64,000 nt of DNA from assembly GCF_000241955.1 (NCBI RefSeq), contig NC_016818.1, forward strand, positions 1-64,000. The letters are read 5' to 3'. The notes beneath the pieces were generated by a model. The model ran no database searches. It was not told the origin of the DNA and saw nothing but the letters and a program-made list of their open reading frames with translations. Numbering within the stretch: position 1 is the stretch's first letter; every line of letters starts with the position of its first letter. The position numbers and the translations under genes are program-made. Below, piece after piece: positions 31,781 through 41,176 of the stretch. The stretch is from Rahnella aquatilis CIP 78.65 = ATCC 33071. Its GTDB lineage: Bacteria > Pseudomonadota > Gammaproteobacteria > Enterobacterales > Enterobacteriaceae.

Positions 31781-33184
31781 ATGGCTAATAAATCAATTCG
31801 CGCCAGAGTGCAAGCTTTTGGCGGTTTCCTCACAGCGATGGTCATTCCCAATATAGGCGCCTTTATTGCCTGGGGGTTTATTACAGCATTATTTATTCCT
31901 ACCGGATGGACACCCAATTCGCATTTCGGACAGTTGGTCAGCCCTATGATTACCTATTTATTGCCGCTGATGATCGGTTCTACTGGCGGACATTTAATGG
32001 GCGGCAAACGCGGTGCCGTGATGGGCGGTATCGGCACCATGGGGGTCATTGTCGGTGCCGATATTCCCATGTTCATCGGGGCGATGGTGATGGGGCCGCT
32101 GGGTGGTTATCTCATTAAAGTGGTCGATAAGGCGCTGGAGAAACGTATTCCGGCGGGCTTTGAGATGGTGATCAATAATTTCTCCCTCGGCATTCTCGGC
32201 ATGCTGCTTTGTCTGCTGGCGTATGAAGTGATCGGCCCGGCGGTAATGGAAGCCAATAATTTTGTGAAACAGGGCATTGAGGCGCTGGTAGCGACCGGTT
32301 ATCTGCCGCTGCTGTCGGTGATTAATGAACCCGCCAAGGTGTTGTTTCTGAATAACGCCATCGATCAGGGTGTTTATTATCCGCTCGGCATGCAGGATAC
32401 GGCGGTGGCCGGAAAATCGATTTATTTCATGGTGGCCTCTAATCCCGGCCCCGGTTTGGGCATCCTGCTGGCGTTTTCGCTGTTCGGCAAAGGGCTGAGC
32501 AAAAAGTCCGCGCCCGGCGCGATGATCATTCATTTTCTCGGCGGTATCCACGAGCTGTATTTCCCGTATGTGCTGATGAAGCCGCTGATGATTATTGCCA
32601 TGATTGCGGGCGGTATGACGGGTATTTATGTCTTCGAACTGTTTGGGGCCGGGCTGGTGGCGGGGCCGAGTCCTGGTTCTATCTTTGCCTATCTGGCGCT
32701 GACGCCGCGCGGCGGTTTTATAGGAACCTGTGCGGGTGTGCTGGCCGGAACCGTTGTCTCTTTCGTTGTCGCCTCTGCCATTCTGAAATTCGATAAATCG
32801 CCAGCGGAAGACAGTTTTGCGGATTCTCAGGCTGCCAGCAAAAAGCGCAAAGCCGAAGGCAAAAGCGGTATACAGCCTGTGGCGGCCAGCATCCGGTTAA
32901 TCGCTTTCGTGTGCGATGCGGGAATGGGCTCAAGCGCGATGGGCGCGACGACGTTTCGCAAGAAGCTGCAAAAAGCGGGTTATGAAATCGAAGTGAAGCA
33001 TTACTCCATCGAAAACATTCCGGCCGATGCCGACATCATCGTGACCCACGCCAGCCTTGAAGGTCGTGCGCAGCGGGTGACCGATCGTCCGTTAATCCTG
33101 ATTAAAAATTACCTCGGCGATCCGGCACTTGATGTGCTGTTTACCGACATCACTTCCCCGGCCCAGCAAGGAGCAACAGCATGA
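31781..33184 (+). CDS. cmtA: PTS mannitol-type EIICB (CmtA)
   Basis: Membrane sugar permease and phosphotransfer protein of the mannitol-fructitol PTS family, 467 residues. The EIIC domain (about 1-340) begins like MtlA (VIPNIGAFIAWGFITALFIP) and has the substrate-site stretch HFLGGIHELYFPYVLM. The EIIB domain carries the phosphocysteine C378 in FVCDAGMGSSAMG. EIIA is separate (cmtB upstream). It matches E. coli CmtA, whose substrate is not established (cryptic mannitol). The gene overlaps the dehydrogenase downstream by four bases. If cmtB is dead, phosphate might come from the EIIA domain of MtlA encoded 8 kb away. Confidence 0.92.
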   Translation: MANKSIRARVQAFGGFLTAMVIPNIGAFIAWGFITALFIPTGWTPNSHFGQLVSPMITYLLPLMIGSTGGHLMGGKRGAVMGGIGTMGVIVGADIPMFIGAMVMGPLGGYLIKVVDKALEKRIPAGFEMVINNFSLGILGMLLCLLAYEVIGPAVMEANNFVKQGIEALVATGYLPLLSVINEPAKVLFLNNAIDQGVYYPLGMQDTAVAGKSIYFMVASNPGPGLGILLAFSLFGKGLSKKSAPGAMIIHFLGGIHELYFPYVLMKPLMIIAMIAGGMTGIYVFELFGAGLVAGPSPGSIFAYLALTPRGGFIGTCAGVLAGTVVSFVVASAILKFDKSPAEDSFADSQAASKKRKAEGKSGIQPVAASIRLIAFVCDAGMGSSAMGATTFRKKLQKAGYEIEVKHYSIENIPADADIIVTHASLEGRAQRVTDRPLILIKNYLGDPALDVLFTDITSPAQQGATA

Positions 33185-34449
33185 AAACCAAAGTCGCCGC
33201 CATTTACGGTAAAAAAGATGTACGCATCCGCGAGTTTGAACTGCCCGATATTACAGACGACGAATTGCTGGTGAACGTGGTGTCTGACAGCGTTTGCCTC
33301 TCGACCTATAAAGCGGCCTTGCTGGGAGAGGAACACAAACGTGTGCCGGAAAATACTGCCGACCATCCTGCCATCACGGGTCACGAATGCGCGGGTGTGA
33401 TCGTGCAGGTGGGCAAAAATCTTACTGGCCGTTTTGAAGCCGGAAAACGTTTCGTGCTGCAACCTGCAATGGGATTACCAAGCGGCTATTCTGCCGGTTA
33501 CAGCTACGAAACCTTCGGCGGCAATGCGACCTATATGATTATCCCGAAACAAGCCATCGACCTCGGCTGCGTTCTGCCGTACGAAGGACGCTATTTCGCC
33601 GCCGCCTCATTGGCTGAACCGATGTGCTGCATTATCGGCGCGTATCACGCCAGCTACCACACCACGCAATATGTCTATGAGCATCAGATGGGCATCAAAG
33701 CGGGCGGTAATCTGGCGTTGCTTGCCTGTGCCGGACCGATGGGAATTGGGGCAATTGACTATGCGATCAATGGCGATGTGCGTCCTGCACGGATTGTTGT
33801 CGTAGATATCGACCAGCAGCGGCTGGCTCGTGCAGAACAACTTCTGCCGGTGGCAATGGCCGCTGAAAAAGGCATCGAACTGGTGTATATCAACAGCAAA
33901 ACATTATCCGATCCGGCAACGGCTTTGCGCGATATGACCGGTGGAGCCGGTTTCGATGATGTTTTTGTTTACGCGGCCGTGGCCGAAGTGATCGAACTGG
34001 GTGATGCACTGCTGGGCGAGGACGGGTGTCTTAACTTCTTTGCCGGGCCAGTGGACAAAAACTTCCGTGTTCCTTTCAATTTCTACAACGTTCACTACGC
34101 ATCGACGCATATTGTCGGCACATCCGGCGGTTCGACCGGCGATATGGAAGAGGCGCTGGCGCTGACGGCGGCAGGACGTATCCAACCTTCTTATATGATC
34201 ACGCATATCGGCGGGCTGGACGCCGTACCGGAAACCGTGCTCAATCTGCCTGACATATCCGGCGGTAAGAAGCTTATTTATAACGGTATTTCCCTGCCGC
34301 TGACCGCCATTGATGACTTTGCCGAATTAGGCAAAACCGATCCGTTGTTTGCCCTGCTTGCCGAACGGGTGGCGCCGACGCACGGTGTCTGGAATGAGCA
34401 GGCCGAGCAGGCATTACTGAACCATTTTGGTGTTTCTACCGGGCTGTAA
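33181..34449 (+). CDS. yggP: Zinc-type polyol-phosphate dehydrogenase (YggP/SorE-like)
   Basis: Medium-chain zinc-dependent dehydrogenase, 422 residues, resembling E. coli YggP and L-sorbose-1-phosphate reductase SorE. The N-terminal catalytic domain has zinc-site residues in DSVCLSTYK and GHECAGVIVQVG. The Rossmann domain has LACAGPMGIGAIDYA, and VGTSGGSTGDM is a family feature. AAGGAG precedes the start and the gene overlaps cmtA by four bases, so its substrate is probably the phosphorylated sugar alcohol delivered by the PTS. The substrate is not known. Confidence 0.87.
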   Translation: MKTKVAAIYGKKDVRIREFELPDITDDELLVNVVSDSVCLSTYKAALLGEEHKRVPENTADHPAITGHECAGVIVQVGKNLTGRFEAGKRFVLQPAMGLPSGYSAGYSYETFGGNATYMIIPKQAIDLGCVLPYEGRYFAAASLAEPMCCIIGAYHASYHTTQYVYEHQMGIKAGGNLALLACAGPMGIGAIDYAINGDVRPARIVVVDIDQQRLARAEQLLPVAMAAEKGIELVYINSKTLSDPATALRDMTGGAGFDDVFVYAAVAEVIELGDALLGEDGCLNFFAGPVDKNFRVPFNFYNVHYASTHIVGTSGGSTGDMEEALALTAAGRIQPSYMITHIGGLDAVPETVLNLPDISGGKKLIYNGISLPLTAIDDFAELGKTDPLFALLAERVAPTHGVWNEQAEQALLNHFGVSTGL

Positions 34450-34491
34450 TATCATCGGTTCTCCTCATTACTGACGGCGTTTAAGGGAAGG

Positions 34492-35019
34492 ATGACTGTA
34501 TTAACTGAAGATCAGGTGCTGGAGACGCTTTCCGGTCAGACAAATCTCAATGATTTTCTGCATGCCGCCAATGCTATTTTACTGAGCGGCATAAAACAGT
34601 TCCTTCCCCACCTTTTTATCAATAATGACGAGGATATCCGTGAATTTGCCGTAAAGCCTTTACTCGCTAAGTCTGGCCCGCTGGACAGTATTGATGTTTC
34701 CCTGAGGCTGATTTATGCCCTCGGGAAAATCCAAAAACCGGTTTATGCAGATATTTTGCTGTTTTCTCAGTTGGACGAGCACCTGAAAGCAGGTTCAGAT
34801 ATTGTGGAATTTCATGAGGAAACCGCTTATGAATTTATCCAGAATTTGAGTTGTGTGAGCCATAATACACTGATGTTTCAGTCTGTTGAGAAAATGAAGT
34901 TTGCCGGTTTTGATATTTTCAATAATGCCCGCTATGGCAATCTGGTGAGAACGGCGCTGTCGCTGGCAGTGACGGATTTACTCAAGGAACTGACTAATGA
35001 ACGTGACGCTGACCATTAA
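34492..35019 (+). CDS. yggD: MtlR-family protein YggD
   Basis: Predicted regulator of the MtlR/MltR family, 175 residues, very close to E. coli YggD (VKPLLAKSGPLDSIDVSLRL, LIYALGKIQKP). These proteins repress PTS operons but lack an obvious DNA-binding motif. The segment GPLDSIDVSLRLIYALG aligns with GPLGDLSVRLKLIYALG of MtlR at 42.4 kb. It belongs to the cmtA-yggP-yggD-yggC cluster, and its stop overlaps the start of yggC. E. coli carries yggF between yggP and yggD; it is missing here. Confidence 0.88.
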   Translation: MTVLTEDQVLETLSGQTNLNDFLHAANAILLSGIKQFLPHLFINNDEDIREFAVKPLLAKSGPLDSIDVSLRLIYALGKIQKPVYADILLFSQLDEHLKAGSDIVEFHEETAYEFIQNLSCVSHNTLMFQSVEKMKFAGFDIFNNARYGNLVRTALSLAVTDLLKELTNERDADH

Positions 35020-35704
35020 CGGACTGACCACGCAGGCTTTTTTTCCGGACAGCGATATTGAGCAGTTACACCTCCCCCTGTTACGACGTTTTTCACGGCA
35101 GCAACGCCTGCTAAATCAGCCTCTGATTGTGTTTCTGGTCGCACCTCCAGGCACCGGTAAATCGACGTTGTCGGCATTTTGGCAAAAACTTTCAAACGAA
35201 ACTCCTGATCTCGTTCCTTTACAGACCTTGCCCATGGATGGTTTTCATCAGCGTAATGCCTGGCTGGATGCGCATAACCTTCGCCATCGCAAAGGCGCAC
35301 CGGAAACATTTGATGTCGCGAAACTGCGCCATGCACTGATGGCTTTACGCGAGCCGGGCAGCAACTGGCCGGAGTACAGCCGCATGTTGCATGAACCGGT
35401 TGACGGTGCGATCCGCGTGACCGCTCCTCTGCTGATCGTTGAGGGAAACTGGCTGCTGCTGGAAGATGACGGCTGGCGACAGTTGGTGGAATATTGCGAT
35501 GTCAGCGTCTTTATTCATGCCAGTCCGGACATCCTGCGTGACCGGCTGACTGAAAGAAAAATCCGTGGCGGGCTTACCCCGGCGCAGGCCGGTGAATTTT
35601 ATGATGTAACGGATGGCCCCAATGTGACACGGGTTCTGGCTCACAGTCTGCGGGCTGATATCAATTTGCATATGCGGGACGACGGTTCATATCATTCTGA
35701 GTGA
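34997..35704 (+). CDS. yggC: P-loop sugar/nucleoside kinase YggC
   Basis: Predicted kinase of the PanK/uridine kinase-like P-loop family, 235 residues, matching E. coli YggC and the FrcK-type kinases. Walker A is APPGTGKSTLSAFW. The DGFH motif (PMDGFHQRNAWLD) and LLIVEGNWLLL are characteristic, and the lid region has RDRLTERKIRGG. The start overlaps the end of yggD, and AAGGAA lies about eight bases upstream. It is the last gene of the cmt-type cluster; the phosphorylated substrate is unknown. Confidence 0.88.
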   Translation: MNVTLTINGLTTQAFFPDSDIEQLHLPLLRRFSRQQRLLNQPLIVFLVAPPGTGKSTLSAFWQKLSNETPDLVPLQTLPMDGFHQRNAWLDAHNLRHRKGAPETFDVAKLRHALMALREPGSNWPEYSRMLHEPVDGAIRVTAPLLIVEGNWLLLEDDGWRQLVEYCDVSVFIHASPDILRDRLTERKIRGGLTPAQAGEFYDVTDGPNVTRVLAHSLRADINLHMRDDGSYHSE

Positions 35705-35818
35705 TAGCCGGAGGGATTTATAAAAAATGACAATTTTTTGCCTGCAAACCCGGCTGAATTCCTCTACTTTTGAAGGCAACTGTCCGTTTTTCCCCGTATT
35801 TCACTGTAAGGATTTTTG

Positions 35819-36613
35819 ATGAAACGTCAGATGATGACCCTGTTGGCTTCCCTTGTGCTGGCACCGACGCTGGCGGCGGCTGCCGACAGCGCAACCGCAG
35901 ATTTCACCCCGGCACAGCAGGAAGCCATTGGTAAAATTGCGGCGGATTACATGTTGCAACACCCGGAAATTCTGGTGCAGGTCAGTCAGAAATTGCAGGC
36001 ACAACAGGCTGATCAGCAACAACAGCAAACCCTGAGCGCGGTACTGGCCAATTCCAAAGCGCTGGTGAACGACCCGGCGACCCCAAGCTACGGCCCGAAA
36101 GATGCCAACGTTGCTTTCGTGGAATTCTTCGATTACCAGTGCCTGTATTGCAGCCACATGGCACCGGTGGTTGAGCAGACGGTGAAAGCGAATCCAAACG
36201 TGCGTTTCGTCTTCAAAGAATGGCCAATCTTCGGTGATCGCTGGAAAGCGTCAATTACTGCTGCGGAAACCGGTATGGCTATCTGGAAAGAAAAAGGCAG
36301 CCAGGCGTATTTCGACTACCACAACAGTATTTACCGCTCCGGCCATGACGAAGGTAAGCTTACGGATGCCGATATCGCCGGTGCCGTGAAAGCCGCGAAA
36401 GCGACAGCGCCAACCGATGCACAGCGTAAAGCAACACACGAAGCCATCGCCGCTAACGATGAGCTGGCACGTACGCTGGGCTTCAGCGGCACGCCGGGCT
36501 TTGTGGTGATGCCAACCCGCGGCGCCACCGCAGAAAACACCAGCGTTCTGCCAGGTGCCGTCTCTGCCGAAGAACTGCAGGCCGCCATTGTGAAGGCGCA
36601 GGGCGGGAAGTAA
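35819..36613 (+). CDS. Periplasmic DsbA-family thiol oxidoreductase (ScsC-like)
   Basis: Secreted thioredoxin-fold protein, 264 residues from ATG 35819 (AAGGA six bases before). The signal peptide ends LAAAADS. A helical N-terminal region rich in Gln (about 30-75) resembles the oligomerisation stalk of ScsC and Com1-like proteins. The active site is CLYC in FDYQCLYCSHMAP and the cis-Pro loop is SGTPGFVVMP. It probably acts as a disulfide isomerase or oxidase. It lies alone, after the cmt cluster. Which partner reduces or oxidises it cannot be told from the window. Confidence 0.88.
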   Translation: MKRQMMTLLASLVLAPTLAAAADSATADFTPAQQEAIGKIAADYMLQHPEILVQVSQKLQAQQADQQQQQTLSAVLANSKALVNDPATPSYGPKDANVAFVEFFDYQCLYCSHMAPVVEQTVKANPNVRFVFKEWPIFGDRWKASITAAETGMAIWKEKGSQAYFDYHNSIYRSGHDEGKLTDADIAGAVKAAKATAPTDAQRKATHEAIAANDELARTLGFSGTPGFVVMPTRGATAENTSVLPGAVSAEELQAAIVKAQGGK

Positions 36614-36623
36614 TCTTTGCTTC

Positions 36624-36652
36624 AATCCGGCAGCCTGTGCTGTCGGATTTTC
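36624..36652 (+). terminator. Terminator after the DsbA-like gene
   Basis: AATCCGGCAG (36624-36633) pairs with CTGTCGGATT (36640-36649) with one G-U pair, followed by TTTTC. Confidence 0.8.
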
Positions 36653-36846
36653 TTCTCAGGTATAGTTTGGAAAGCACTTCTCAGTATTGAATGTAACGGC
36701 TGAAACTGAGTAAATTTTTACTCACTTCGTGGGTTTTGACGTGGTAACCTTCTTTTCTTCATGGATATTCATCCAATGAAACAATCTCTGATTCTGGGAT
36801 CTGCCAGCGGAGTTTACTTAATTTTTACTGATTACATGGATAGCTT

Positions 36847-37026
36847 ATGATTGTTCAATTCGCTGATTATGCTGCGTTGAAAAAAAACGAGCGCCGTGAA
36901 AACCGAAGCGTAAAAGAAGCGACAGGTTTACATAAAGTGATTGATCTTTCAGCCTGGCAAGAGTTTGCCGAGTATGAGAAAGCCAAAGCGCGAGTACAGG
37001 AAGCTGCCGCTAAACTCGACTGGTAA
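36847..37026 (+). CDS. Small ORF or AvcI-like RNA locus upstream of avcD
   Basis: A 59-codon open frame from ATG 36847 encodes a charged, probably helical peptide (MIVQFADYAALKKNERRENR...KLDW). Its ribosome-binding site is weak. It ends 33 bases before the deaminase gene. In the Vibrio cholerae AvcID system the inhibitor is a structured non-coding RNA (AvcI) encoded just upstream of avcD, in an interval that was also once read as a small ORF. So the interval about 36700-37059 may act as RNA, protein or both. The sequence alone cannot decide. Confidence 0.45.
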   Translation: MIVQFADYAALKKNERRENRSVKEATGLHKVIDLSAWQEFAEYEKAKARVQEAAAKLDW

Positions 37027-37059
37027 CCCGGCCTTGTCTGTCCAGTCATTGGAGTTTTT

Positions 37060-38619
37060 ATGACTGTTCCTGCACAAAAAATTATTCCGATTGAAAAATT
37101 AAACCGCTCTACTGAACATGACAGCATTGATGCTTTGCAACGACACCGTTCCCAGGAATTAATTATTGGATTATGTGGTGCCAGTGGCTCCGGTGTTAAT
37201 ACATTAAAAGAAAAGCTGATCGAACAACTTACTGCTGGGTCATACCATGTTGAGCATATCAGGCTCAGTACATTAATGGCGAACACGAAACCCCATGATA
37301 TCGCGAGTGAATTAATTTCACTGAAAGGCTATGAACATTACGTGCAGCTTCAAGATCTGGGAGATGCTCTGAGAAAAGAGCATGGGGCGATGATTGCCGC
37401 TCAAATGGCTATTCGTAATATCAGTTCCCTGCGCAATAAGTTACTAGAACTACGTCAGGCAGAAGGGGCTCATGGAAAAACGACCAGCAAAGTTGCTTAT
37501 ATTATCGATCAATTCAAACACCCTTCAGAAATTGAATTACTGAGAGAGGTATATCGTAATAATTTCTACCTGCTTGGCGTACTTCGAACATTAAAAGAAA
37601 GAAGAAGTAACCTTAGACGAGACGGGATCAGCCGGGACGATATAGACAAGCTTGTGGAAAGGGATCGACGCTCACCTCTTAAGTATGGGCAGCAAGTAGA
37701 AGAAACATTGCAGTGCTCGGATTATTTTATAAAAAATATCAGTGACATCCGCATAGAAAATGCCGTCCAAAGGTTTGTTAATCTGATACATGGCGCAAAA
37801 AATCTTACACCCACACGAGATGAAACGGGTCTGTTTAACGCCAGCACTGCAGCATTACGTTCTGCATGCCTGTCACGACAAGTTGGGGCTGCCATCATGG
37901 ATGACAACAACAATATTCTGGCAACCGGGTGTAATGACGTTCCAACCGCAGGAGGAGGATTATACTCCTGTGAAAACGTTGATAATGATAAGCGCTGCTT
38001 TGCTGATGGAGGCTGTCAAAATGATCAGCACAAAAATCTTGTCAGAAAAGAAATTGATGTTGTACTTCAGAAATTCGATTGTACCCGAACTCAATTTACA
38101 ACTATTTCTGAAGAGATAATGAAAACGACTAAATTGAAATCGTTAATTGAATACTCTAGAGCAATTCATGCCGAAATGGATGCCATAACCACTATGGCAA
38201 GAATCGCTCAAGTGAGCACGGTAGGTAAGACGCTTTATTGTACTACCTATCCTTGCCATAATTGTGCGCGGCATATTATTGCCGCCGGTATTAAGCGTGT
38301 AGTGTATATCGAGCCTTACGAAAAAAGTCTGGCAGAAGATCTCCATGGAGATTCTATAAGCCACGGCGAGCCGGCGGGTGATGATATTTCTAAAGTGGTT
38401 TTCGATAATTTCGAGGGTACTGCACCAAGGAGATACGCTAAGTTCTTCGGGTACAATCGACCAAGGAAAAATCAGCAAGGCAAATCGATCACTTATGACA
38501 TCAGAACGTCACATCATGTCGATTCTCAACAGCTTTACAGCTATACCGATTTTGAACTGAAAATAGTCAAAGATGTAACGACCAAAATTGGTAAAGAAAT
38601 CTCATTACCTCCAGCATGA
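37060..38619 (+). CDS. AvcD-like antiviral dCTP deaminase
   Basis: Two-domain anti-phage protein of 519 residues: an N-terminal P-loop kinase-like domain and a C-terminal zinc cytidine/dCMP-type deaminase. The deaminase centre is H370-A-E with the PC399xxC402 motif (TTYPCHNCARHI), and an additional Cys-rich region is seen around SCENVDNDKRC. The N-terminus reads GLCGASGSGVNTLKEKL, a P-loop where the usual Lys is Val, so nucleotide binding may be atypical. In known systems AvcD converts dCTP/dCMP to dUTP/dUMP on infection and starves phage replication. GGAG precedes the start. It is more AT-rich than its neighbours, suggesting transfer. Confidence 0.85.
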   Translation: MTVPAQKIIPIEKLNRSTEHDSIDALQRHRSQELIIGLCGASGSGVNTLKEKLIEQLTAGSYHVEHIRLSTLMANTKPHDIASELISLKGYEHYVQLQDLGDALRKEHGAMIAAQMAIRNISSLRNKLLELRQAEGAHGKTTSKVAYIIDQFKHPSEIELLREVYRNNFYLLGVLRTLKERRSNLRRDGISRDDIDKLVERDRRSPLKYGQQVEETLQCSDYFIKNISDIRIENAVQRFVNLIHGAKNLTPTRDETGLFNASTAALRSACLSRQVGAAIMDDNNNILATGCNDVPTAGGGLYSCENVDNDKRCFADGGCQNDQHKNLVRKEIDVVLQKFDCTRTQFTTISEEIMKTTKLKSLIEYSRAIHAEMDAITTMARIAQVSTVGKTLYCTTYPCHNCARHIIAAGIKRVVYIEPYEKSLAEDLHGDSISHGEPAGDDISKVVFDNFEGTAPRRYAKFFGYNRPRKNQQGKSITYDIRTSHHVDSQQLYSYTDFELKIVKDVTTKIGKEISLPPA

Positions 38620-38635
38620 TTTTGCCAATGCATTT

Positions 38636-38657
38636 GGGCTACAGTTTTTTGTAGCCC
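38636..38657 (+). terminator. Hairpin after the deaminase gene
   Basis: GGGCTAC (38636-38642) pairs with GTAGCCC (38651-38657), with a T-rich loop and only C-rich sequence after the stem, so it may be a weak or rho-assisted terminator. Confidence 0.55.
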
Positions 38658-38770
38658 CGCTCCCCCCTGTAATTTTATTTCAACATCCCCTCCGTAAACT
38701 CAGTTTTCCTTTCCTAAGACACGTCTGAATGTTTTTTAAGCGAAATACACACGTCCGGCGAAAAATACTT

Positions 38771-38947
38771 TGTGACTAATATCACGTTTTAATGATAAAG
38801 ACTCGTTAATAAAAAGTGACTTAAGTCACATTTTAGAGGGGATGGCGTTTAAATAATCGCCAGTGTAGCTCGGTTACAGGTCGTTTTTGTGATCCAAATC
38901 ACCAAAATGGAGGGGGTAGCGACCCTATAGGTGTGATCTGCGTCACG
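38771..38947. promoter_or_regulatory. Cluster of four CRP sites upstream of mtlA
   Basis: Four sites fit TGTGA-N6-TCACA with at most one mismatch: TGTGA-TCACG at 38771-38786, AGTGA-TCACA at 38815-38830, TGTGA-TCACC at 38888-38903 and TGTGA-TCACG at 38932-38947. The E. coli mtl promoter likewise has several CRP sites and is repressed by MtlR. The mtlA start lies 174 bases beyond the last site. The remainder of 38658-39120 contains no gene that I can support. Confidence 0.85.
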
Positions 38948-39120
38948 GGCTGTCGGGTGGCTACGCGAGGCCTATAATCACGTGGTAGAGTCCGCCTCGC
39001 AGACAGCAATTCGACGGACGGATTTTTAAAGCAGTGGCACAAAAACCGAAACAACCGTCACCGATAATTAACTGATATCACGCGCTCTATTGTCAGCGCG
39101 TATCAATAGGGGTGCGTTTT

Positions 39121-41034
39121 ATGTTTTCACCAGACGTTAAGATCAAAGTTCAAAACTTTGGTCGCTTCCTGAGTAACATGGTAATGCCCAACATCGGCGC
39201 ATTTATCGCCTGGGGTATCATTACTGCTCTGTTCATTCCTACCGGCTGGATCCCTAATGAAACATTAGCGAAACTGGTTGGCCCGATGATCACCTATCTT
39301 CTGCCATTGCTCATCGGTTTTACCGGTGGTCGTCTGGTGGGGGGGGATCGCGGTGGTGTGGTCGGCGCAATCACCGTAATGGGTGTTATCGTTGGTGCGG
39401 ATATGCCCATGTTCCTCGGCGCAATGATTGCAGGTCCGCTGGGCGGCTGGTGCATCAAGCGTTTTGATCGCTGGGTTGACGGTAAAATCAAAAGCGGCTT
39501 CGAGATGCTGGTTAACAACTTCTCGGCCGGTATTATCGGTATGTTGCTGGCTATTCTGGCCTTCCTGGCCATCGGCCCGCTGGTAGAAGCCCTGTCAAAA
39601 GTGTTGGCGGCAGGCGTGCACATCATGGTTATTCATAACCTGTTGCCGCTGGCGTCAATCTTTGTTGAACCGGCGAAAATCCTGTTCCTCAACAACGCTA
39701 TCAACCACGGTATCTTCTCTCCGCTGGGTATCCAGCAGGCGACTGAAACCGGTAAATCTATTTTCTTCCTGATCGAAGCGAACCCGGGTCCGGGTATGGG
39801 CGTCCTGATGGCGTACATGTTCTTCGGTCGTGGCAGCGCTAAGCAATCTGCGGGCGGCGCGGCAATCATCCACTTCCTGGGTGGTATCCACGAAATTTAT
39901 TTCCCATACGTTCTGATGAACCCACGTCTGCTGCTGGCGGTCATTCTGGGTGGTATGACCGGTGTGTTCACCCTGACGCTGCTGAACGGCGGTCTGGTGT
40001 CTCCGGCTTCCCCAGGTTCCATTCTGGCCGTTCTGGCAATGACGCCAAAAGGCGCGTACTTCGCCAACATTGCGGCTATCGTGGCAGCCTTTGCGGTGTC
40101 CTTCGTTATCTCTGCGTTACTGTTGAAAACGACCAAAGCGAAAGATGGCGACGATCTGGACGAAGCAACCCGTCGCATGCAGGATATGAAAGCCCAGTCT
40201 AAAGGCGGCAAACCTGCTGTTGCGGGCGTGGCTGGCGACCTGTCTACCGTTCGTAAAATCATCGTTGCCTGTGACGCCGGTATGGGTTCAAGCGCAATGG
40301 GTGCCGGTGTACTGCGCAAAAAAGTGCAGGATGCCGGGCTGACCAACATCAGCGTCACCAACAGTGCAATCAACAACCTGCCTGATGATGTGGATCTGGT
40401 GATTACTCACCGTGACCTGACTGAACGTGCCATGCGTCAGGTACCCCATGCGCAGCACATTTCGCTGACTAACTTCCTCGACAGTGGCCTGTACACCGAC
40501 CTGACTTCCCGTCTGGTTGAAGTGAACAAAGCCAGCCAGTACAAAGAGAAAGTGACCACGACACTGGGCGACAGCATCGTGGCAGACAATGAAAACGAGA
40601 ACCTGTTCCGCATCAGCGAAAGCAACATCTTCCTCGGCCTGAACGCGGCGACCAAAGAAGACGCGATTCGTTTCGCCGGTGAACAACTGGTGAAAGGCGG
40701 TTATGTTCAGGCAGAATATGTGGAAGCAATGCTGGCTCGTGAGCAACTGACCTCGACGTATCTGGGCGAATCCATCGCTGTGCCGCACGGGACCATCGAA
40801 GCGAAAGATCGCGTGCTGAAAACCGGTATCGTGTTCTGCCAGTATCCGGCGGGGATCCGCTGGGGCGATGATGAAGATGACCGCGCACGTCTGGTTGTCG
40901 GTATCGCAGCGCGCAATAATGAGCACATCAACGTGATCACCAAACTGACCACGGCGCTGGACGAAGACGGGGTGATTGAGCGTCTGGCAAACACCACCAG
41001 CGTTGAAGAAGTTCTGACTATTCTGCGCGGCTAA
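39121..41034 (+). CDS. mtlA: PTS mannitol-specific EIICBA
   Basis: Inner-membrane enzyme II that imports mannitol and phosphorylates it to mannitol 1-phosphate. The start is ATG 39121 (MFSPDVKIKVQNFG) after AGGGG; a GTG three codons earlier is rejected. The 637 residues form EIIC (about 1-345, ending in the HFLGGIHEIYFPYVLM region), EIIB with phosphocysteine C384 in VACDAGMGSSAMG, and EIIA with phosphohistidine H556 in IAVPHGTIE. It is nearly identical in plan to E. coli MtlA. It is first in the mtlA-mtlD-mtlR operon and is preceded by multiple CRP sites. Confidence 0.98.
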   Translation: MFSPDVKIKVQNFGRFLSNMVMPNIGAFIAWGIITALFIPTGWIPNETLAKLVGPMITYLLPLLIGFTGGRLVGGDRGGVVGAITVMGVIVGADMPMFLGAMIAGPLGGWCIKRFDRWVDGKIKSGFEMLVNNFSAGIIGMLLAILAFLAIGPLVEALSKVLAAGVHIMVIHNLLPLASIFVEPAKILFLNNAINHGIFSPLGIQQATETGKSIFFLIEANPGPGMGVLMAYMFFGRGSAKQSAGGAAIIHFLGGIHEIYFPYVLMNPRLLLAVILGGMTGVFTLTLLNGGLVSPASPGSILAVLAMTPKGAYFANIAAIVAAFAVSFVISALLLKTTKAKDGDDLDEATRRMQDMKAQSKGGKPAVAGVAGDLSTVRKIIVACDAGMGSSAMGAGVLRKKVQDAGLTNISVTNSAINNLPDDVDLVITHRDLTERAMRQVPHAQHISLTNFLDSGLYTDLTSRLVEVNKASQYKEKVTTTLGDSIVADNENENLFRISESNIFLGLNAATKEDAIRFAGEQLVKGGYVQAEYVEAMLAREQLTSTYLGESIAVPHGTIEAKDRVLKTGIVFCQYPAGIRWGDDEDDRARLVVGIAARNNEHINVITKLTTALDEDGVIERLANTTSVEEVLTILRG

Positions 41035-41068
41035 TAAATATTGAGTGGTTAATCAGTAGAGCGTTACT

Positions 41069-41095
41069 AAGCGGGTCTTGCTAAAAGACCCGCTT
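41069..41095 (+). terminator. Strong hairpin between mtlA and mtlD
   Basis: AAGCGGGTCTT (41069-41079) pairs with AAGACCCGCTT (41085-41095) around a GCTAA loop. The T tract is short. It may attenuate or stabilise mRNA ends rather than fully terminate, since mtlD is normally co-transcribed. A second small hairpin, GGAGCC/GGCTCC, follows at about 41105-41118. Confidence 0.65.
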
Positions 41096-41176
41096 GTTGA
41101 TTCGGAGCCGGGCGGCTCCCAGCTTTACCCAAAGCTTTTTACCATAAAGTATGGCCCCCGATTTGAAGGAAATATT

